Below, piece by piece: positions 1 to 11,716 of a stretch of DNA of 64,000 bases. Position numbers and translations under genes: made by a program. Each line of letters starts with the position of its first letter. Position 1 is the stretch's first letter. The notes beneath the pieces are model-generated. The model did no database searches, had not been told where the DNA came from, and worked only from the letters and a program-made list of their open reading frames with translations. This DNA is from Sipunculus nudus (taxonomy: Eukaryota; Annelida; Sipuncula; Golfingiida; Sipunculidae), in contig CM049316.1 in assembly GCA_026874595.1 (NCBI GenBank), positions 15,005,839 through 15,069,838 of the forward strand. Direction: 5' to 3'.

Positions 1-99
1 AGATTAAGATCAATATCTACTTTACAGAGTGCATCATGAAAACACCAAATCTTTTTAAAATCCTGTATCCCCTGATGGCCTAAAGTTTTACTTGAAATA

Positions 100-560
100 T
101 GTTCTTGCTTAATTATATTAATAATAATATTTTGAAGAAAACATACTGGCTCTAATAGTCGTGATACAATACTTTACACCATAGAACGTATTTAGCACTA
201 ATCAAGACAAAATCCAGCAATAAAATACAATTTTCAGAAAGCTCCTGCCATTTATGATTAAATCTGAAACACGCAGTATACAGATTTATATTTAAAGATC
301 TACCTGCAATTTTAAAAAACAAAAATTAAATATTTTATCAAAAGATAGCCACCGTACAGTCTGGAAATACATGTAAATTAGTTTCCTTATCATCACAAAT
401 ATGACACAAATTACTGGTTAGAATTTTACATTTTACAAGAAAGTCCTTGGTTGGTAGCACCAAATGCAAAAATTTCCAGTTTATATCTAACTGAAAGTGA
501 TCATTTAGCTTCTGAACTTGTAACACAAATCATTAGATTTATTATACCTAAAAAGCTTCC
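100..560 (-). pseudogene. Degenerate LINE remnant, RT zinc-binding-like (zf-RVT) region
   Basis: On the minus strand, the open stretch 526-338 reads like the cysteine/histidine zinc-binding tail that follows reverse transcriptase in many non-LTR retrotransposons: 'LVLPTKDFLVKCKILTSNLC', then 'HICDDKETNLHVFPDC'. The C..C..ETxxHxFxxC order is the diagnostic part. It ends at a stop after 'TVAIF', where the family normally has Trp. Downstream sequence (about 100-330) continues the family pattern only with frame changes and stops, for example 'NCILLLDFVLISAKYVLW'. No 5' part, poly-A tail or target duplication was found. It is an old, broken fragment. The family assignment rests on motif recall, not a search. 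Confidence 0.5.
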
Positions 561-1599
561 ACATTGTTAGATAGTTGGGAAAATTCCATAAGTTTGTTGT
601 TTCAGTATTTAACTATTGTTAATGCCACATATTTTTTCATACAAGAATCACAAAGGATTTAGTGCCAAGTTATCATCTGTCACATGTCTGCATTTATCAC
701 TGTTATCAAGTACACAGAGCTGCTATTGTCAAACTTTTTTTTAATACTACATGTAATTTTGTTTTTTTACAGGAGTGTGATTACTTAGTGCCAACTTTAC
801 CCGCCAGGTGTCACTCCACAGATAACATCGTTTCATGTTTCTATTTGTATCAGCATTTTGTCCTCATAAAGTTCATATGTTGCCAACCATGATTTCAGTA
901 CTAATGTGCATTATGTATTGAGAAAAAAAATTTCCCTCGTAATTTTTGTTAGGACTTTGTCTCATGTCAACCAGGAAAGCCACATGTGGTAATATTGTAT
1001 CAATGGAAATGCAATTTACTCGTTTGTTTTCCCTAGATTTTCCATCGTTTATATTCATATTATAGCTGCTTTTTTTATTCATTTACCAATAATTTCTGTA
1101 TTATCATGTACGTACATAATTCGTTGTTTCTCTCTTAATGAGTTTATATAATACTATCAATGCAATGTAAAATCCATCCGGTGATACATGGTGGATCAGT
1201 AATATGATCATTCTTGACTAATTGAAATTAAACTTGTATTGCCCAATAATGTTTATATGGGCTGTATTTAAATGTTTTGTGATTTTATTTTTTTCATGCA
1301 GTGATTTTTGTTATAATAAAAACAAATCGTTTTCCATAAATTATTGCTGAACCAATTAAGATAATAAATGATCTCGAATCAACTTTGTTAGAAGCACGAG
1401 TTAGATGGTAACAACACATTGGACCATACAGTTTGAGTCTGTCCCTTTCGGTGAAATATCTTGCCAGAATATTGCTGCATGTGATAGAGCAATCCAATAA
1501 TGTTTCCTGTGATATTTATGCTATGCTTGCATGCTATTGCAATGGAATAATAAAGTAAATAAATTTATTCTCTACATGACACGGAGTTTGTTTTGTGTA
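561..1599. other. Unassigned AT-rich DNA
   Basis: I see no exon with plausible splice sites, no recognisable protein and no terminal repeats. Short open frames here have no family resemblance. Confidence 0.5.
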
Positions 1600-1974
1600 T
1601 TTTTGACTGTATAGTGATCGATCAGCATCCATCCGTCTGTCTGTCCGTCTGTCGATCAGTACGTTGGACTGGCACGTTTTGACACCCGTGAACCTAGAAC
1701 ATGATACTGAATATCCAGGGAGCCCAATAAAAATCTCCTTGGAAACCTGAAATTAGGTTACTGTGACCTATTTTCTCCGAGCTATGGGACTTGTAAGTAC
1801 ACCCCCCCCCCCCCCCCCGAATAAGTACATATATGATACAAAACCTCCAGTAACTTGGTAATTAATGCATGGATTGCCTTGAATCTTGCCTTGAAAATTG
1901 ACCATGACTAAGGTTCACAGTTCCTTAATACTGGTGGCGCCACCTGCATTCTTTTTCTAATTTTTACGATTATT
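1600..1974 (+). repeat. Partial repeat with a solitary GGTGGCGCCACC palindrome
   Basis: The stretch begins with a (CCGT/CTGT)n run near 1620-1650, then text resembling the AGCTCAGCTG family ('ggcacgttttgacaccc', 'gaacctagaac'). It carries a run of 17 C at 1802-1818 and a perfect 12-bp palindrome GGTGGCGCCACC at 1933-1944. It looks like a truncated relative of the larger elements that follow; boundaries are uncertain. Confidence 0.45.
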
Positions 1975-3117
1975 AGCTCAGCTGACCATGTCATCTGAGC
2001 TATAGTTATGGTCCATCCGTTAACAGGGCACGTTTTGAAACCGTTGGACCTAGGAATCCAAAACATTGCACACAGTTAGATCAACTTAGACGTTCCCAAA
2101 ATGTCCTACCATACCGAAAATTGGGTCACTAGGGCTTCGTTCCTTTGAGATATTAAGGAAAAACCTCCCGTTTTCCAATAAAAATCCATTGTTACACTTC
2201 AAGACTGCCTAATATCATATTTATTATGCATATTCTCTCATACATTTCCTATGTACATTCCAAAGATTAGGTCAGTATTGTGTAATTTGTTGAAGTTATG
2301 GACCCGAACATAAAGCACCTTGTAAAAAAAACAGGAAATATATTTACTTACTTAACATAAGAATTGCTGAAGCTAGAGACTTTTTTTCAGACATATAACT
2401 TCGTTTTATCAAGATTCAATTGTGTACCGAAAACAAGATCTGAATATTACAAATTTTATAAGTTATTCGCATAAATATAAAATCAGTACCTTAAATTTTG
2501 GCCATGGCACATTTTTTCCCTGTAGGCACTATTGATTTAATTTACATATCATGCACACGTAAGGATTTCAGCTTCTGAATTCTGAAATTTAGAAGGAATT
2601 GACCAAAAACTGTAGCTTAGTTTTTGATGAGACCATGTCACACCCAGGCTATACTGAAACCCCTGTATATATTCTCTTGTTGACCTTTCAGGCCAATTAT
2701 GCATGCTTGAAGCGAGGCATACTCTGCAGCCAGCCAGCTCTTTATTGTGTGGCTTCAGCTGGATTTAACTGTCCAACCCCCCTCCTTTAGTAGATGTTTT
2801 GGCCAAAAACATAACAATGAACAATAATTTTAAAAAATATTGGTTTATAATAACAACTTTAAGAAAAATTAACGGAAAAGGAGTTTTATAGTTAATGAGT
2901 AACAGTAATGAAATTACTGATGTTTTTTGGATCTTCCACGGATTGCCGAAAAAGTATTCCAAATGAACCCATGCAGTCATCATGGGGTATTTTTCATTTC
3001 AATCATAAAAATGAAAAATAAATAATTGAATAAAATTGTGTACTATTTAGGATTATATGAAGCAAATTAATGATAGACAAGAATGCAGTTGGTTATATTA
3101 AGTTAATCTAAATTCCA

Positions 3118-3556
3118 GGTCTTTTCAGGTATTTAATTTGCTGATTTATATTTATTACAAAATTAAAAAAAAAAAATGAAATATGTCAAAAATTTTGAAT
3201 ATTACTCGGACAAGTGCTCATTAAAGATGTCAATATGTTTGACTAATGACATTAAGACTCATAGCTGTATCAGCTGTTACATGGTACTAGGTAAATAATA
3301 AAAAAATTATAGTACTGATTCCTTTATTTCAGTTAATAAAATTAATAAAATAAACATTCCCAACTCCAGTCTGCCCCTTGTATAATATATTGGATGTTTT
3401 GATCCTTGGGTTATTTTTAACACATGTATCAGTTTTCATAGCTGAGATTACTTTTCTTTTTATTTTTTATACATGTTAAAAAAAATAAAAATATTCATAT
3501 GTGATAAAAATCAGATCTTAGACAAGCTGTCATTATTATGTCTATAATGTTAATAA
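3118..3556. other. AT-rich segment in copy A that is absent from copy B
   Basis: Alignment by eye of copy A with copy B jumps from about 3118 to about 5273. Besides the Helitron-like unit, these AT-rich bases are missing from copy B. They may be a separate insertion or a deletion in B. No gene signal was seen. Confidence 0.35.
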
Positions 3557-5261
3557 TTGTATCCGCCAAAACAGAGTTTTGTGGATACTATGTTTTCAGC
3601 TGCACCCCGCCGCCGCCACGGCGTAGGTGTCCGGAGAACTCCTCTGTAACCGCTGGGCGGAATTTTCCGAAACCCGGGATTATGTTCGGGTCACATGTGA
3701 ACTGCTGCGCCCCGATTTTGTTTTGACCTCTGACCTTTCCTCTGCGCTCTGCGTCCGTTTGTGCGTCTGTTTCCACACATAAACCCACATATCTCGGGAA
3801 CCGTTTGACCGATCAGGAAAATTCTTTTGAACAAATGTAGCCCTTGGAGAGCTTTATAACATACACCAAAAATGGTGGCGCCACCTGCAACCATGTTTGC
3901 ACAGTGTCCATCTGTTCGTCTGCCTTGGGTTAAAATCACTCATATCTCTGCAGTGACTTGACTAATTCGCCTGAAATTCGGCATGCGTAAACATCCTGGA
4001 TAGCGTTTCTGATTTTATGACAGGTGGCGCCACCTACATTCACGTTTACGCTGCAGACATCCAAGCTCATATCTCGGGAACCGTTTAACCGATCAGGAAA
4101 ATTCTTTTGCACAAATGTAGCCCTTGGAGAGCTTTATAACATACACCAAAAATGGTGGCGCCACCTGCAACCATGTTTGCACAGTGTCCATCTGTTCCTC
4201 TGCCTTGGGTTAAAATCACTCATATCTCTGCAGTGACTTGACTAATTCACCTGAAATTTGGCATGCGTATACATCCTGGATAGCTTTTCTGATTTTATGA
4301 CAGGTGGCGCCACCTACATTCACGTTTACGCTGCAGACATCCAAGCTCATATCTCGGGAACCGTCTGACCGATCAGGAAAATTCTTTTGCACAAATGTAG
4401 CCCTTGGAGAGCTTTATAACATACACAAAAAATGGTGGCGCCACCTGCAACCATGTTTGCACAGTGTTCATCTGTTCGTCTGCCTTGGGTTAAAATCACT
4501 CATATCTCTGCAGTGGTTTGACTAATTCACCTGAAATTCGGCATGCTTATACATCCTGGATAGCTTTTCTGATTTTATGACAGGTGGCGCCACCTACAAT
4601 CAAGTTTATGCTGCAGACATCCAAGCTCATATCTAGGGAACTGTTTGACCGATTGGGCCAAAATTTTGCATGTGTATAAATCTCATATAGCTCTTTATCA
4701 TAAGCAAAACTGGTGGCGCCACCTGCAGCCATGTTTGCACAGCTCCCGTCTGTTTGTCTGCCATGGGATAAAATCACTCATATCTCGGCAGTGGTTTGAC
4801 ATATCTGCCTAAAATTTTGCAAGTTTATACATCCCCGACAGCTCTCTTGATTTTATGACAGGTGGCGCCACCTGCATTCTAGTTTATGCAGCAGATATCC
4901 AAGCTCATATCTTGGGAACCGTTTGACCAATTGGGCCAAAGTTTTGCATGTGTATAGTTCTCACAAAGCTCTTTATCATACGCTAAACTGGTGGCGCCAC
5001 CTGCAACCCTTTTTTGCGAAGTGTCCATCTGTTTGTCTGCCAAGGGCAAAAATCACTCATATACAATATAGTGGTTTGACTTATCTGCCTTAAATTTTGC
5101 ATATGTATACAACTTGGACGGCTTTCTGGATTTTTTGGTAGGTAGTGCAACCTACATACACAATTTGGCTGCAGACATCCATGCTAATATGCAACACTTC
5201 ACCCGTTCCACTCTGATTTAGGCGGATACAAGTAGTCGCTTGTCGACTACCCGTATTCTAG
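3557..5261 (+). mobile_element. Helitron-like non-autonomous element, copy 1
   Basis: It starts TTGTATCCGCC after a flanking A and ends CTAG (5258-5261) before a flanking T, which is the Helitron-type CTRR end and A/T target. A 3' hairpin GTAGTCG-cttgt-CGACTAC (5232-5250) lies 7 nt before CTAG. GTATCCGCC near the 5' end is repeated inverted as GGCGGATAC (5221-5229). The 5' end itself folds: GTATCCGCCAAAAC pairs with GTTTTGTGGATAC. The usual 5' TC is not seen. The core is a tandem array with nine perfect GGTGGCGCCACC palindromes. It encodes no protein that I recognise. Confidence 0.65.
3874..5152 (+). repeat. Tandem array of about 280 bp units with paired GGTGGCGCCACC palindromes
   Basis: Perfect 12-bp palindromes start at 3874, 4023, 4154, 4303, 4434, 4583, 4712, 4861 and 4990. 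Successive spacings are 149, 131, 149, 131, 149, 129, 149 and 129 bp. A decayed version lies at 5141-5152. One palindrome of each pair sits in 'aatGGTGGCGCCACCTGCA', the other in 'gacaGGTGGCGCCACCTAC'. Adjacent units are nearly identical (4024-4236 versus 4304-4520). Confidence 0.9.
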
Positions 5262-6289
5262 TTGTCATAAGTGTCTTGCTATGTTTAGTGTGTAGACAGT
5301 CATGTGACAGATTTCAAAGGTGAATACAATAGTTTTCTTTATAAATTAAAGACATAAAACCAGTAACTTATGATCGTTATTTAAATTTGTGAAATTTGTA
5401 TATCTTTGATTCTAAACAGTTTCATTTAACTGAAACTGTATTAATACTAATTGTATTAATAATACTGATATTATAATACTAATAATATAATTGTATTTGA
5501 ATACGAATATAAATATTCAATAGAACCATCATGAAAATTAATGCAAATACTACTACAGGTAAAAAGAAAGTATTTGAATGCAAGTGCAAATACTTTCAAA
5601 ATGTATTCATGATTGCATTTATAATATTATTTTAATAATCATTTATTTCAATTAAATTATTTAAAAAATATCTTTCATATGATACTATTAGTATTTATTA
5701 ATTAAAATTATATTTGGCTCAATAACGGCAATTAATTTTGAGTAAACAGTTAAACTCTCATATCATTTGTGCTAGTGCTACTCTTGGGTATAGGTAACCT
5801 GTAATTCTTTAATAGCAGTTAACTTCTTTGTAAAAAGCATGATAATTAACATGTCTTATAATGGACTTTTTTTCAAATACTTCTGCTGTAATGTAGAAAA
5901 AGTTATTAGGCCAAGTCAAAACCTGTGTGACAATAGCACTCCCTTTCCAAATGTTAAGAATATAAATGACATCAGCCCTCTTCCCTGTCCAAGGATTTTA
6001 TCAAAATCTTTACATAACTTGTCTTAAACGCCATCATCCTCATAAATCAGCTTATATAACAAAAAAATCCAACATTTGTGTACCCCTTCTCCCAAATCAT
6101 ATTTTTTTATCATAAATAACAGCTGAGCACCGTGACCAACGGGTCCCTTGTTTTCTGCTTTTTGGGACATCAAATGACAGCAATGATGTCAGTTTCTCAA
6201 CTGTAGTTTCATTAAGTGTCCCGAAACCAGGTGTGTTTATTGACTATGACTGGTTTCTTCAGTTCCTGAAGACTTGTGGCGCAACCTGT

Positions 6290-7330
6290 ATTTTAAGCAA
6301 ACCTGTTAGCTTATGCGATGGTGTGCCGTCAGCCGTCGTTCGTCGTCTGCACGTTAACCCATACTATCTGGAAAATGACAGGGGCTAGCATCACGACATT
6401 TTATGCAAAAAATTAGCCTAAAAAACTCTATCGGATTTTGCCTATTTTTTGGCTAACTGGATTTTCTTAGATTTTATAGAGAAAAAGCTAAAAAAAATTT
6501 TATATCTTCTCCGACGAAACGGTCCAGCCAAATTGTTCAATATTTCACAGAAAAAAAATCTCTTACACCCTCTCTCTCAAGTTTGTCCGCATGGTTCCAG
6601 TTCGGTAATTTTTGGACGAGTTACTGGAAGTTAAACTTAGTCATCTGTCAAAAAAGCATACTAAAATCTCAGTCTCAGAAACGGCTGGAGCTATCATTGC
6701 CAAATTTTATGCTCATGTTGGTCACATGAGTCATATCTGAAATTGAGGTGCTGGTGGCGCCACCTGCATCGGCCTTTTTTGTACGGGGGTCATCAGTGCC
6801 TGTATCATACTGAGGGCTACAAAGAACTTCTTCTCTGAAACCATATGTCCAAATTGTTTAATATCACACAGATATAATCCTAGGGTAGTGCTTTCTTAAG
6901 TTTGTTCAAATGGTCTCTGTTTAGTGACTTTTGGCCGAGTTATGGGAAGCTGAATTTAGTCATATGATATAACATTTCATTTTAGCTCAGTGGCTACAAA
7001 GATCTTCTAAAAAAACACTGTGCCAAAATCTTGAATCTGACATTTTAATTAACCTCAGAGGTTGAAAATTAAAGTTTGTTCAAATGGTTTTCGTTCAGTG
7101 CTTTTTGGCTGAGTTACGGGAAGCTGAACTTTGCCAGTTTGCTGTATCTTCCTATATGAGTGATAAACCTGCAAACAGTTTTTCGAATGACACCACTGAA
7201 GTCAATTTTGTTTTATATTTTACAAGAATAATCCCCACAATAATTCTTATAATTATTGTCTTTAATGGTTCCACATGAATGATGTTTGGCTGAATTATAG
7301 AGATGGAATTGAGTCATTTTACCATATATA
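6290..7330 (+). repeat. Diverged tandem repeat block with one palindrome
   Basis: Phrases such as 'aattgttcaatatttcacag', 'caagtttgtccgcatggttc' and 'gagttactggaagttaaact' recur in diverged form near 6520-6640, 6850-6970 and 7075-7320. A single perfect GGTGGCGCCACC sits at 6753-6764. This is probably another old member of the palindrome-carrying repeats; ends not defined. Confidence 0.5.
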
Positions 7331-7369
7331 TTAGCTGTGTGAAGCAGTTATACATCTAGCCTGGCACCA

Positions 7370-7790
7370 GTTAATCAGCATCTATAACCTCATGCCACTA
7401 GATTTCAGGTTAAATAGCTTGGCAGACTGCCAACTATTTCAGATTTTGCAACAGGTCAAGAGTTCACTCAAGGCAGCCAGGTATAGGTCAAGAGTTCACT
7501 CAGTGTAGTAGCTGCATTCTATTTATAGCTTTGGCAGACTGCCCACTGTATCAGATTTGGAGACAAAGGTCGGCCTGGATCTATTTATAGCTTTGGCAAA
7601 CTGCCAACTGTGTCAGATTATGCAACAGATCAAGAGTTTACTCAGTGCAGCTAGGTACAGGTCAAAAGTTCACTCGGTCTAGCTAGGTGCAGGTTAAGAA
7701 TTCACTCAGTGCAGTAGCTTGAGCCAGCAATTTGTCACAGTTCACTCGGGGCAACTGCCTTTCTTACCTAAGTCTGGTTAGCCCAGTGCA
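7370..7790 (+). repeat. Imperfect short tandem repeats
   Basis: Several diverged copies of 'aggtcaagagttcactcagt' alternate with 'ctatttatagctttggca' and 'gactgccaactgt'. This is a minisatellite-like block with no coding signal. Confidence 0.55.
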
Positions 7791-7849
7791 TCAAACTCGA
7801 GAAGTTTGATGTATTGGCCTAATATTTTGACCTGTCTATGCATCTTTGA

Positions 7850-8010
7850 TGGCTTTTTCGTTCACAAGACAGTTGTCGCAACCTACAATGACTTTTGCAC
7901 AGTGTCTGTGCCTGCTTATTTCTCAAGAGGAATTTGATATATCAGCCTGAAATTTGGCAAATTTATACATATCTTAAAGCTTTGTCGTATACAAGACTGG
8001 ACCCATTAGA
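7850..8010 (+). repeat. Decayed relative of the palindrome array
   Basis: The order of phrases matches array 1 (a tail of 'gacagttgtcgcaacctaca', 'tttgcacagtgtc', 'cctgaaatttggca'), but the palindrome has decayed. It is the remnant of one unit. Confidence 0.4.
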
Positions 8011-8539
8011 TTAACCTGCCACTACAATTTGAAGTAGACCCGAGTCTATTAAAAATAACATTGATTAAAAAAACAGGAAACTTTGTACTGTAGATGTATA
8101 TGTTTCTATCTAAAATAATTCTCTTGAAAGTTTGAAAATCGCAATTAAATGCTGCATATATATATCTTTAAAATTATCAATAGTATATTTGTCATTCCTG
8201 TATCAAGAAAAGTGCCCCCACCCGTTCACCACAAGTTTTTATATCCATTAAATTCAGGCATCTTTTTTAAAAATGTATAGAAATTAGTGTTAACATTAAT
8301 ATAAGCGGCTCTCAAGGAATACTTTTTAACGTCAATGCCACAGGCGAAATTTTCTTTAAGCCTATACTATTTGTTTTTAAACCAGAAATATAATTAAAAA
8401 TGGGTAAAATATATGATTTACATCGATTCGCCTAAATTTTCTTCAATTTTCTCGTTTCTTTAAATGAAAAGGGATGCTAAAACAATCACGTTAACTACAA
8501 AATGACTCTGGTTTACTGCAACCATGATAAAATAAAGTG

Positions 8540-9160
8540 ACTAGCAACAAACTAAAATTGAATATCGACAAGAGTGAAGTTAGCCCGTTGGATCTAAGAC
8601 CCGTGTGCGGATGATTGACAATGAGTCCATATGCGTTGGTGGTTGCACTGTTCCATTTCAAACTTCCAGGGAGTATCTCGGTGTTAAGATTGATTTTTTA
8701 ATGCATCATTATTTTAGTAGTATATGTCGTGCGGCCTTTCTCGAGCTCCGCCGTATGGTTTCAATCCGGCATTTCATCTCTACTAATGCGTGCTGTTGGT
8801 TAATTTGCGCCACAGTAATATCTCGCCAGGATTACTGTAGGCCTAGTTCAGTTCTTGCTGGGTTACCTGCAAAGCAAGTCTCGCGGCTGCAGACGGTTCA
8901 GGAAAATATTACGCGCCTCATTCTTAAAAAGTGTTAGCCTGCTCAAACAGCTATAATTGCTTTCGTCAAGTCCCGCATACAACACAAAATTGTTGTTTCT
9001 GTTTACCGCCATTTCGATGCCTCATTTCCATCATATTTGTCGTAAAATTTATCAGCCTATCGGCCATTGCATACGCTGTGTTCGGCTGGCGGAAATCTTC
9101 TTAAAGTACCAAAGTGTAAAATGAAAGTCGGTGTGTAGGATTTTTTCCCACAGATAATAA
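8540..9160 (+). pseudogene. Non-LTR retrotransposon (LINE) reverse-transcriptase remnant
   Basis: A 110-residue open stretch (8605-8937) reads like the thumb/C-terminal part of a CR1/Jockey-type reverse transcriptase: 'EYLGVKIDFLMHHYFSSICR', 'FLELRRMVSIRHFISTNACC', 'VISRQDYCRPSSVLAGLP' and 'SRLQTVQENITRLILKK' (typical: SRLDYCNSLLxGLP..LQxxQNxAARLI). The upstream motif 'KLNIDKSEV' (about 8555-8581) is in another frame, so there is a frameshift. After the stop near 8938 the same frame resumes with 'VKSRIQHKIVVSVYRHFD'. Stops and frameshifts show it is dead. It carries only the 3' part of the ORF. Confidence 0.75.
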
Positions 9161-11233
9161 AACAATACAGAAATTTAAGTTAAAAGTACAAAAATTGCCG
9201 AAAGATCCTTACTTTATACTGCCAGTCTTATAGTTAAACAGGGTGCTAGAAGGGTCGCTGCAGGCTACTGAACTTCGCCTTATGTCGATTATCCTTTAGC
9301 CACTTAACACGCTTAAATGATTAAACCTAGTGCTGGCCAGACGTGAGGCCAGTGGCCCACGTCTGCATCATTCAGGGACAAGCAGAAGAGTGCTGTCTTT
9401 GCACCCGGCCCTCCGGGCCAGCCTACTTTACAATAAGATGACCTATCAATGGGTCATTCCAAATATAGATAACAGGGGTGGCAGGTATAGGCCTGGTGTC
9501 TTACAGGTGGACGTTCTGTGCGTTTCATAGACACAAAAGTCTAGAACTGCCTTCCTACTACACTTAGAAAATCTCCGACTCTTACATTTTAAAAACGTAT
9601 CTCTTTCGGCAAGCTTTGGGTCTTTTGTTTTTCTTAAGTCAGTTATAATGGATTAACAAACGAGAGAAGGTGAGAATGAAATTGGGCTAAAGAAGAGGCA
9701 CAGGTAGTAGGTTTCCATGAAATTGTGCATGTGTGTTTGTGTGTGTGTGATGGTGTGTGTGAATTGCGCTATGAATCCAACTACCTAAAATATATCGGAG
9801 AATCGGCGCTATATGAAATACCACCTATAAACATGATAGCCTCCGGTCACTTTATCTCAAGGGGATAAGCAAAGGGCATTCTTCTTGGATGTGGCGATTT
9901 TTTATCAGTTCTTCTCTACTTCTGAAATACCAGCACGTAACAAAATATATGAGTATACACAGACTGAACACAGGAGAAACGTAAACTGCTGAATTGCTGG
10001 CCAATGCCTGGTATTCCCTTTTTGTATATTTTGTTGTACGATGTATGACAAGGAGAAGACTTCGTACATGCAGGGTGTACGGGCCTGATATGCTTGGTGT
10101 AATCTCAGGTGCAATATATTAGTCCTATATGTATATTATATGTAGCTTATCCAGCAAATGGTTTATTTTACAAATAGGACGTACAAAATCGAAATATCTC
10201 TAAAATTCGAAAAGATTGTAGGCGGGGAGGGGGATTGGGTGATGTTGCGCCCATCCTAACCTACACTTGATAACATGGCATGACCTATACATGCGTCATG
10301 ATATTTTTGTTGATTCATCATAATTATAAGAGCGTGTTTTGTGCACTTCCATGACTGAAAACATCATATCAAATAGCTTAATTAAAACTAGGGCCTGGGC
10401 CTTCGTACAAACACAACTTTTTTAACTTATTTAGCAAAAGTTTATGCATTCCCTGGCAATCGATGACATTAGGAGCCCTGTATAAATTTGTTAAATTGAT
10501 TGGGGGGGGGGGGTCCCCTTTTAAATATACCCTTGGAAGACGCATCCTTTCCACAGAATTAATCATTTTTAGATCACGCATTATGGAACCAACAAACATA
10601 CATGTATATACATTCACCCAAGGGGCCTGTATATAACACAGCACAAACAAACATGGCATGACATAAGGCATTTGCTTGCGTGCGGGTAACTACTATACTG
10701 TGCAATTGTACATGGGAATTTACAATCTTGATTTTGTGCATTTTTTTAAAATGTTTTGTTCGATTCACAAGCTGGCTGAAAAAATATATCCCTACTATTA
10801 ATCTCATAAATAATTAATTAAATTCTTGACTACTCGTATTGAAACAATGCACCATATAATTGACTCTTGTATGTGTTTGTAAATTGTCTGTTGTATTTAT
10901 CTTATTTTAATGTATAATTTGCAATATGTTCATTCTTAATAAATTGATAATAGGTATGTTATATTAACACTATCATTGAATATATGACAGAACATCGACT
11001 TGAGTTTCGACTTTGCTTCGTCTTTGTTATGAAAGAAAAGAACGCACCACCATATATGTACAGGTACACTATTCTTAAAACTTTAAGGTTTCATTCTATG
11101 CTGACCGGGGATCGCTTAATTACAAATCTGTACAGTTCTAAAATTTCCCAAAAATATACCCTAAAATTACTTGGCTTATGCCCAATACTGAATGAACCCC
11201 CTTATTCATTCCAAACTTTGTAGAAGATATTAC
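9161..11233. other. Unassigned region with a (GT)n microsatellite
   Basis: Holds a GT-rich microsatellite at about 9729-9761 and a run of 12 G at 10502-10513. Open frames of 66-97 codons on both strands show no recognisable domain, and I could not join them into a gene. Confidence 0.45.
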
Positions 11234-11716
11234 TTGAAAGGGACATAATCAGGAGCAATATTATTCCTATTCTTTCACACTGTCAGTTCAGTTTAGCTTT
11301 TACAAAAGTTTTCCAGCCAAACCATTCCAGCACATTTTTTAACAACTTTTTATAGCCCTGCGTGTTGGTAAACACAGTCTGTTTACCATAACAAGGCCGC
11401 GTGACCGGCGATCCGATTAAGAGGGGCAACATGCGGTGTTTTAGCCAGAGGGAACATGTATAACATGTTTTGAGCCAAGTCAGACAGGACATCTACTGAT
11501 TGGCACGTGTTGTGGCTCCATGCAGCACACGGCCCGAAGCACTGTGTTCATGTTGACAGCTGCGATCACGCCCGGTTCACTGTTTTTAACACTCGTTTAC
11601 AGGAGTAAGCAAACAGTTTCAAGGCAATAATTTTTCAGGTACAGATTTATTTTAAAGGAAAGAAGCTATTTTTCGTGTTAACTCAACATGCTTTATAGGT
11701 GATTGGGCCCCTTTAA
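11234..11716 (+). mobile_element. TTAA-type non-autonomous element, copy 1
   Basis: The left end 'TTGAAAGGGACATAATCAGG' and the right end 'GGTGATTGGGCCCCTTTAA' are roughly inverted (TTRAAGGG.C..AATCA). The body aligns with the copy at 22543-23256: 'attctttcacactgtcagtt', 'gtttaccataacaaggccgc', 'aagtcagacaggacatct' and 'aacactcgtttacaggagta' all have counterparts in order. TTAA ends suggest a piggyBac-like MITE, but without a transposase this is a guess. No coding capacity. Confidence 0.6.

Larger units (their letters stand above)
1975..6154 (+). mobile_element. AGCTCAGCTG-family element, copy A (Helentron-like?), interrupted
   Basis: The left end AGCTCAGCTG (1975-1984) folds with TCATCTGAGCT just downstream. 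The right end has CAGCTGAGC (6120-6128), the inverse of the left end, followed by GTGACC..GGGTCCCTTGTTTT. The interior aligns with copy B: 2030-2800 resembles 55080-55830, 3000-3115 resembles 55930-56055, and 5275-6060 resembles 56060-56800. No transposase is visible, so this is non-autonomous. Inverted subterminal repeats plus a 3' palindrome resemble Helentron-associated elements known from molluscs, but the class is an inference. It is interrupted between about 3118 and 5273. Confidence 0.6.

Noticed and set aside
3874-5152. CRISPR-like array (regular palindromic repeats)
   Set aside because: The units between palindromes are themselves repeated, not unique spacers, the organism is an animal, and the whole lies inside a transposon.
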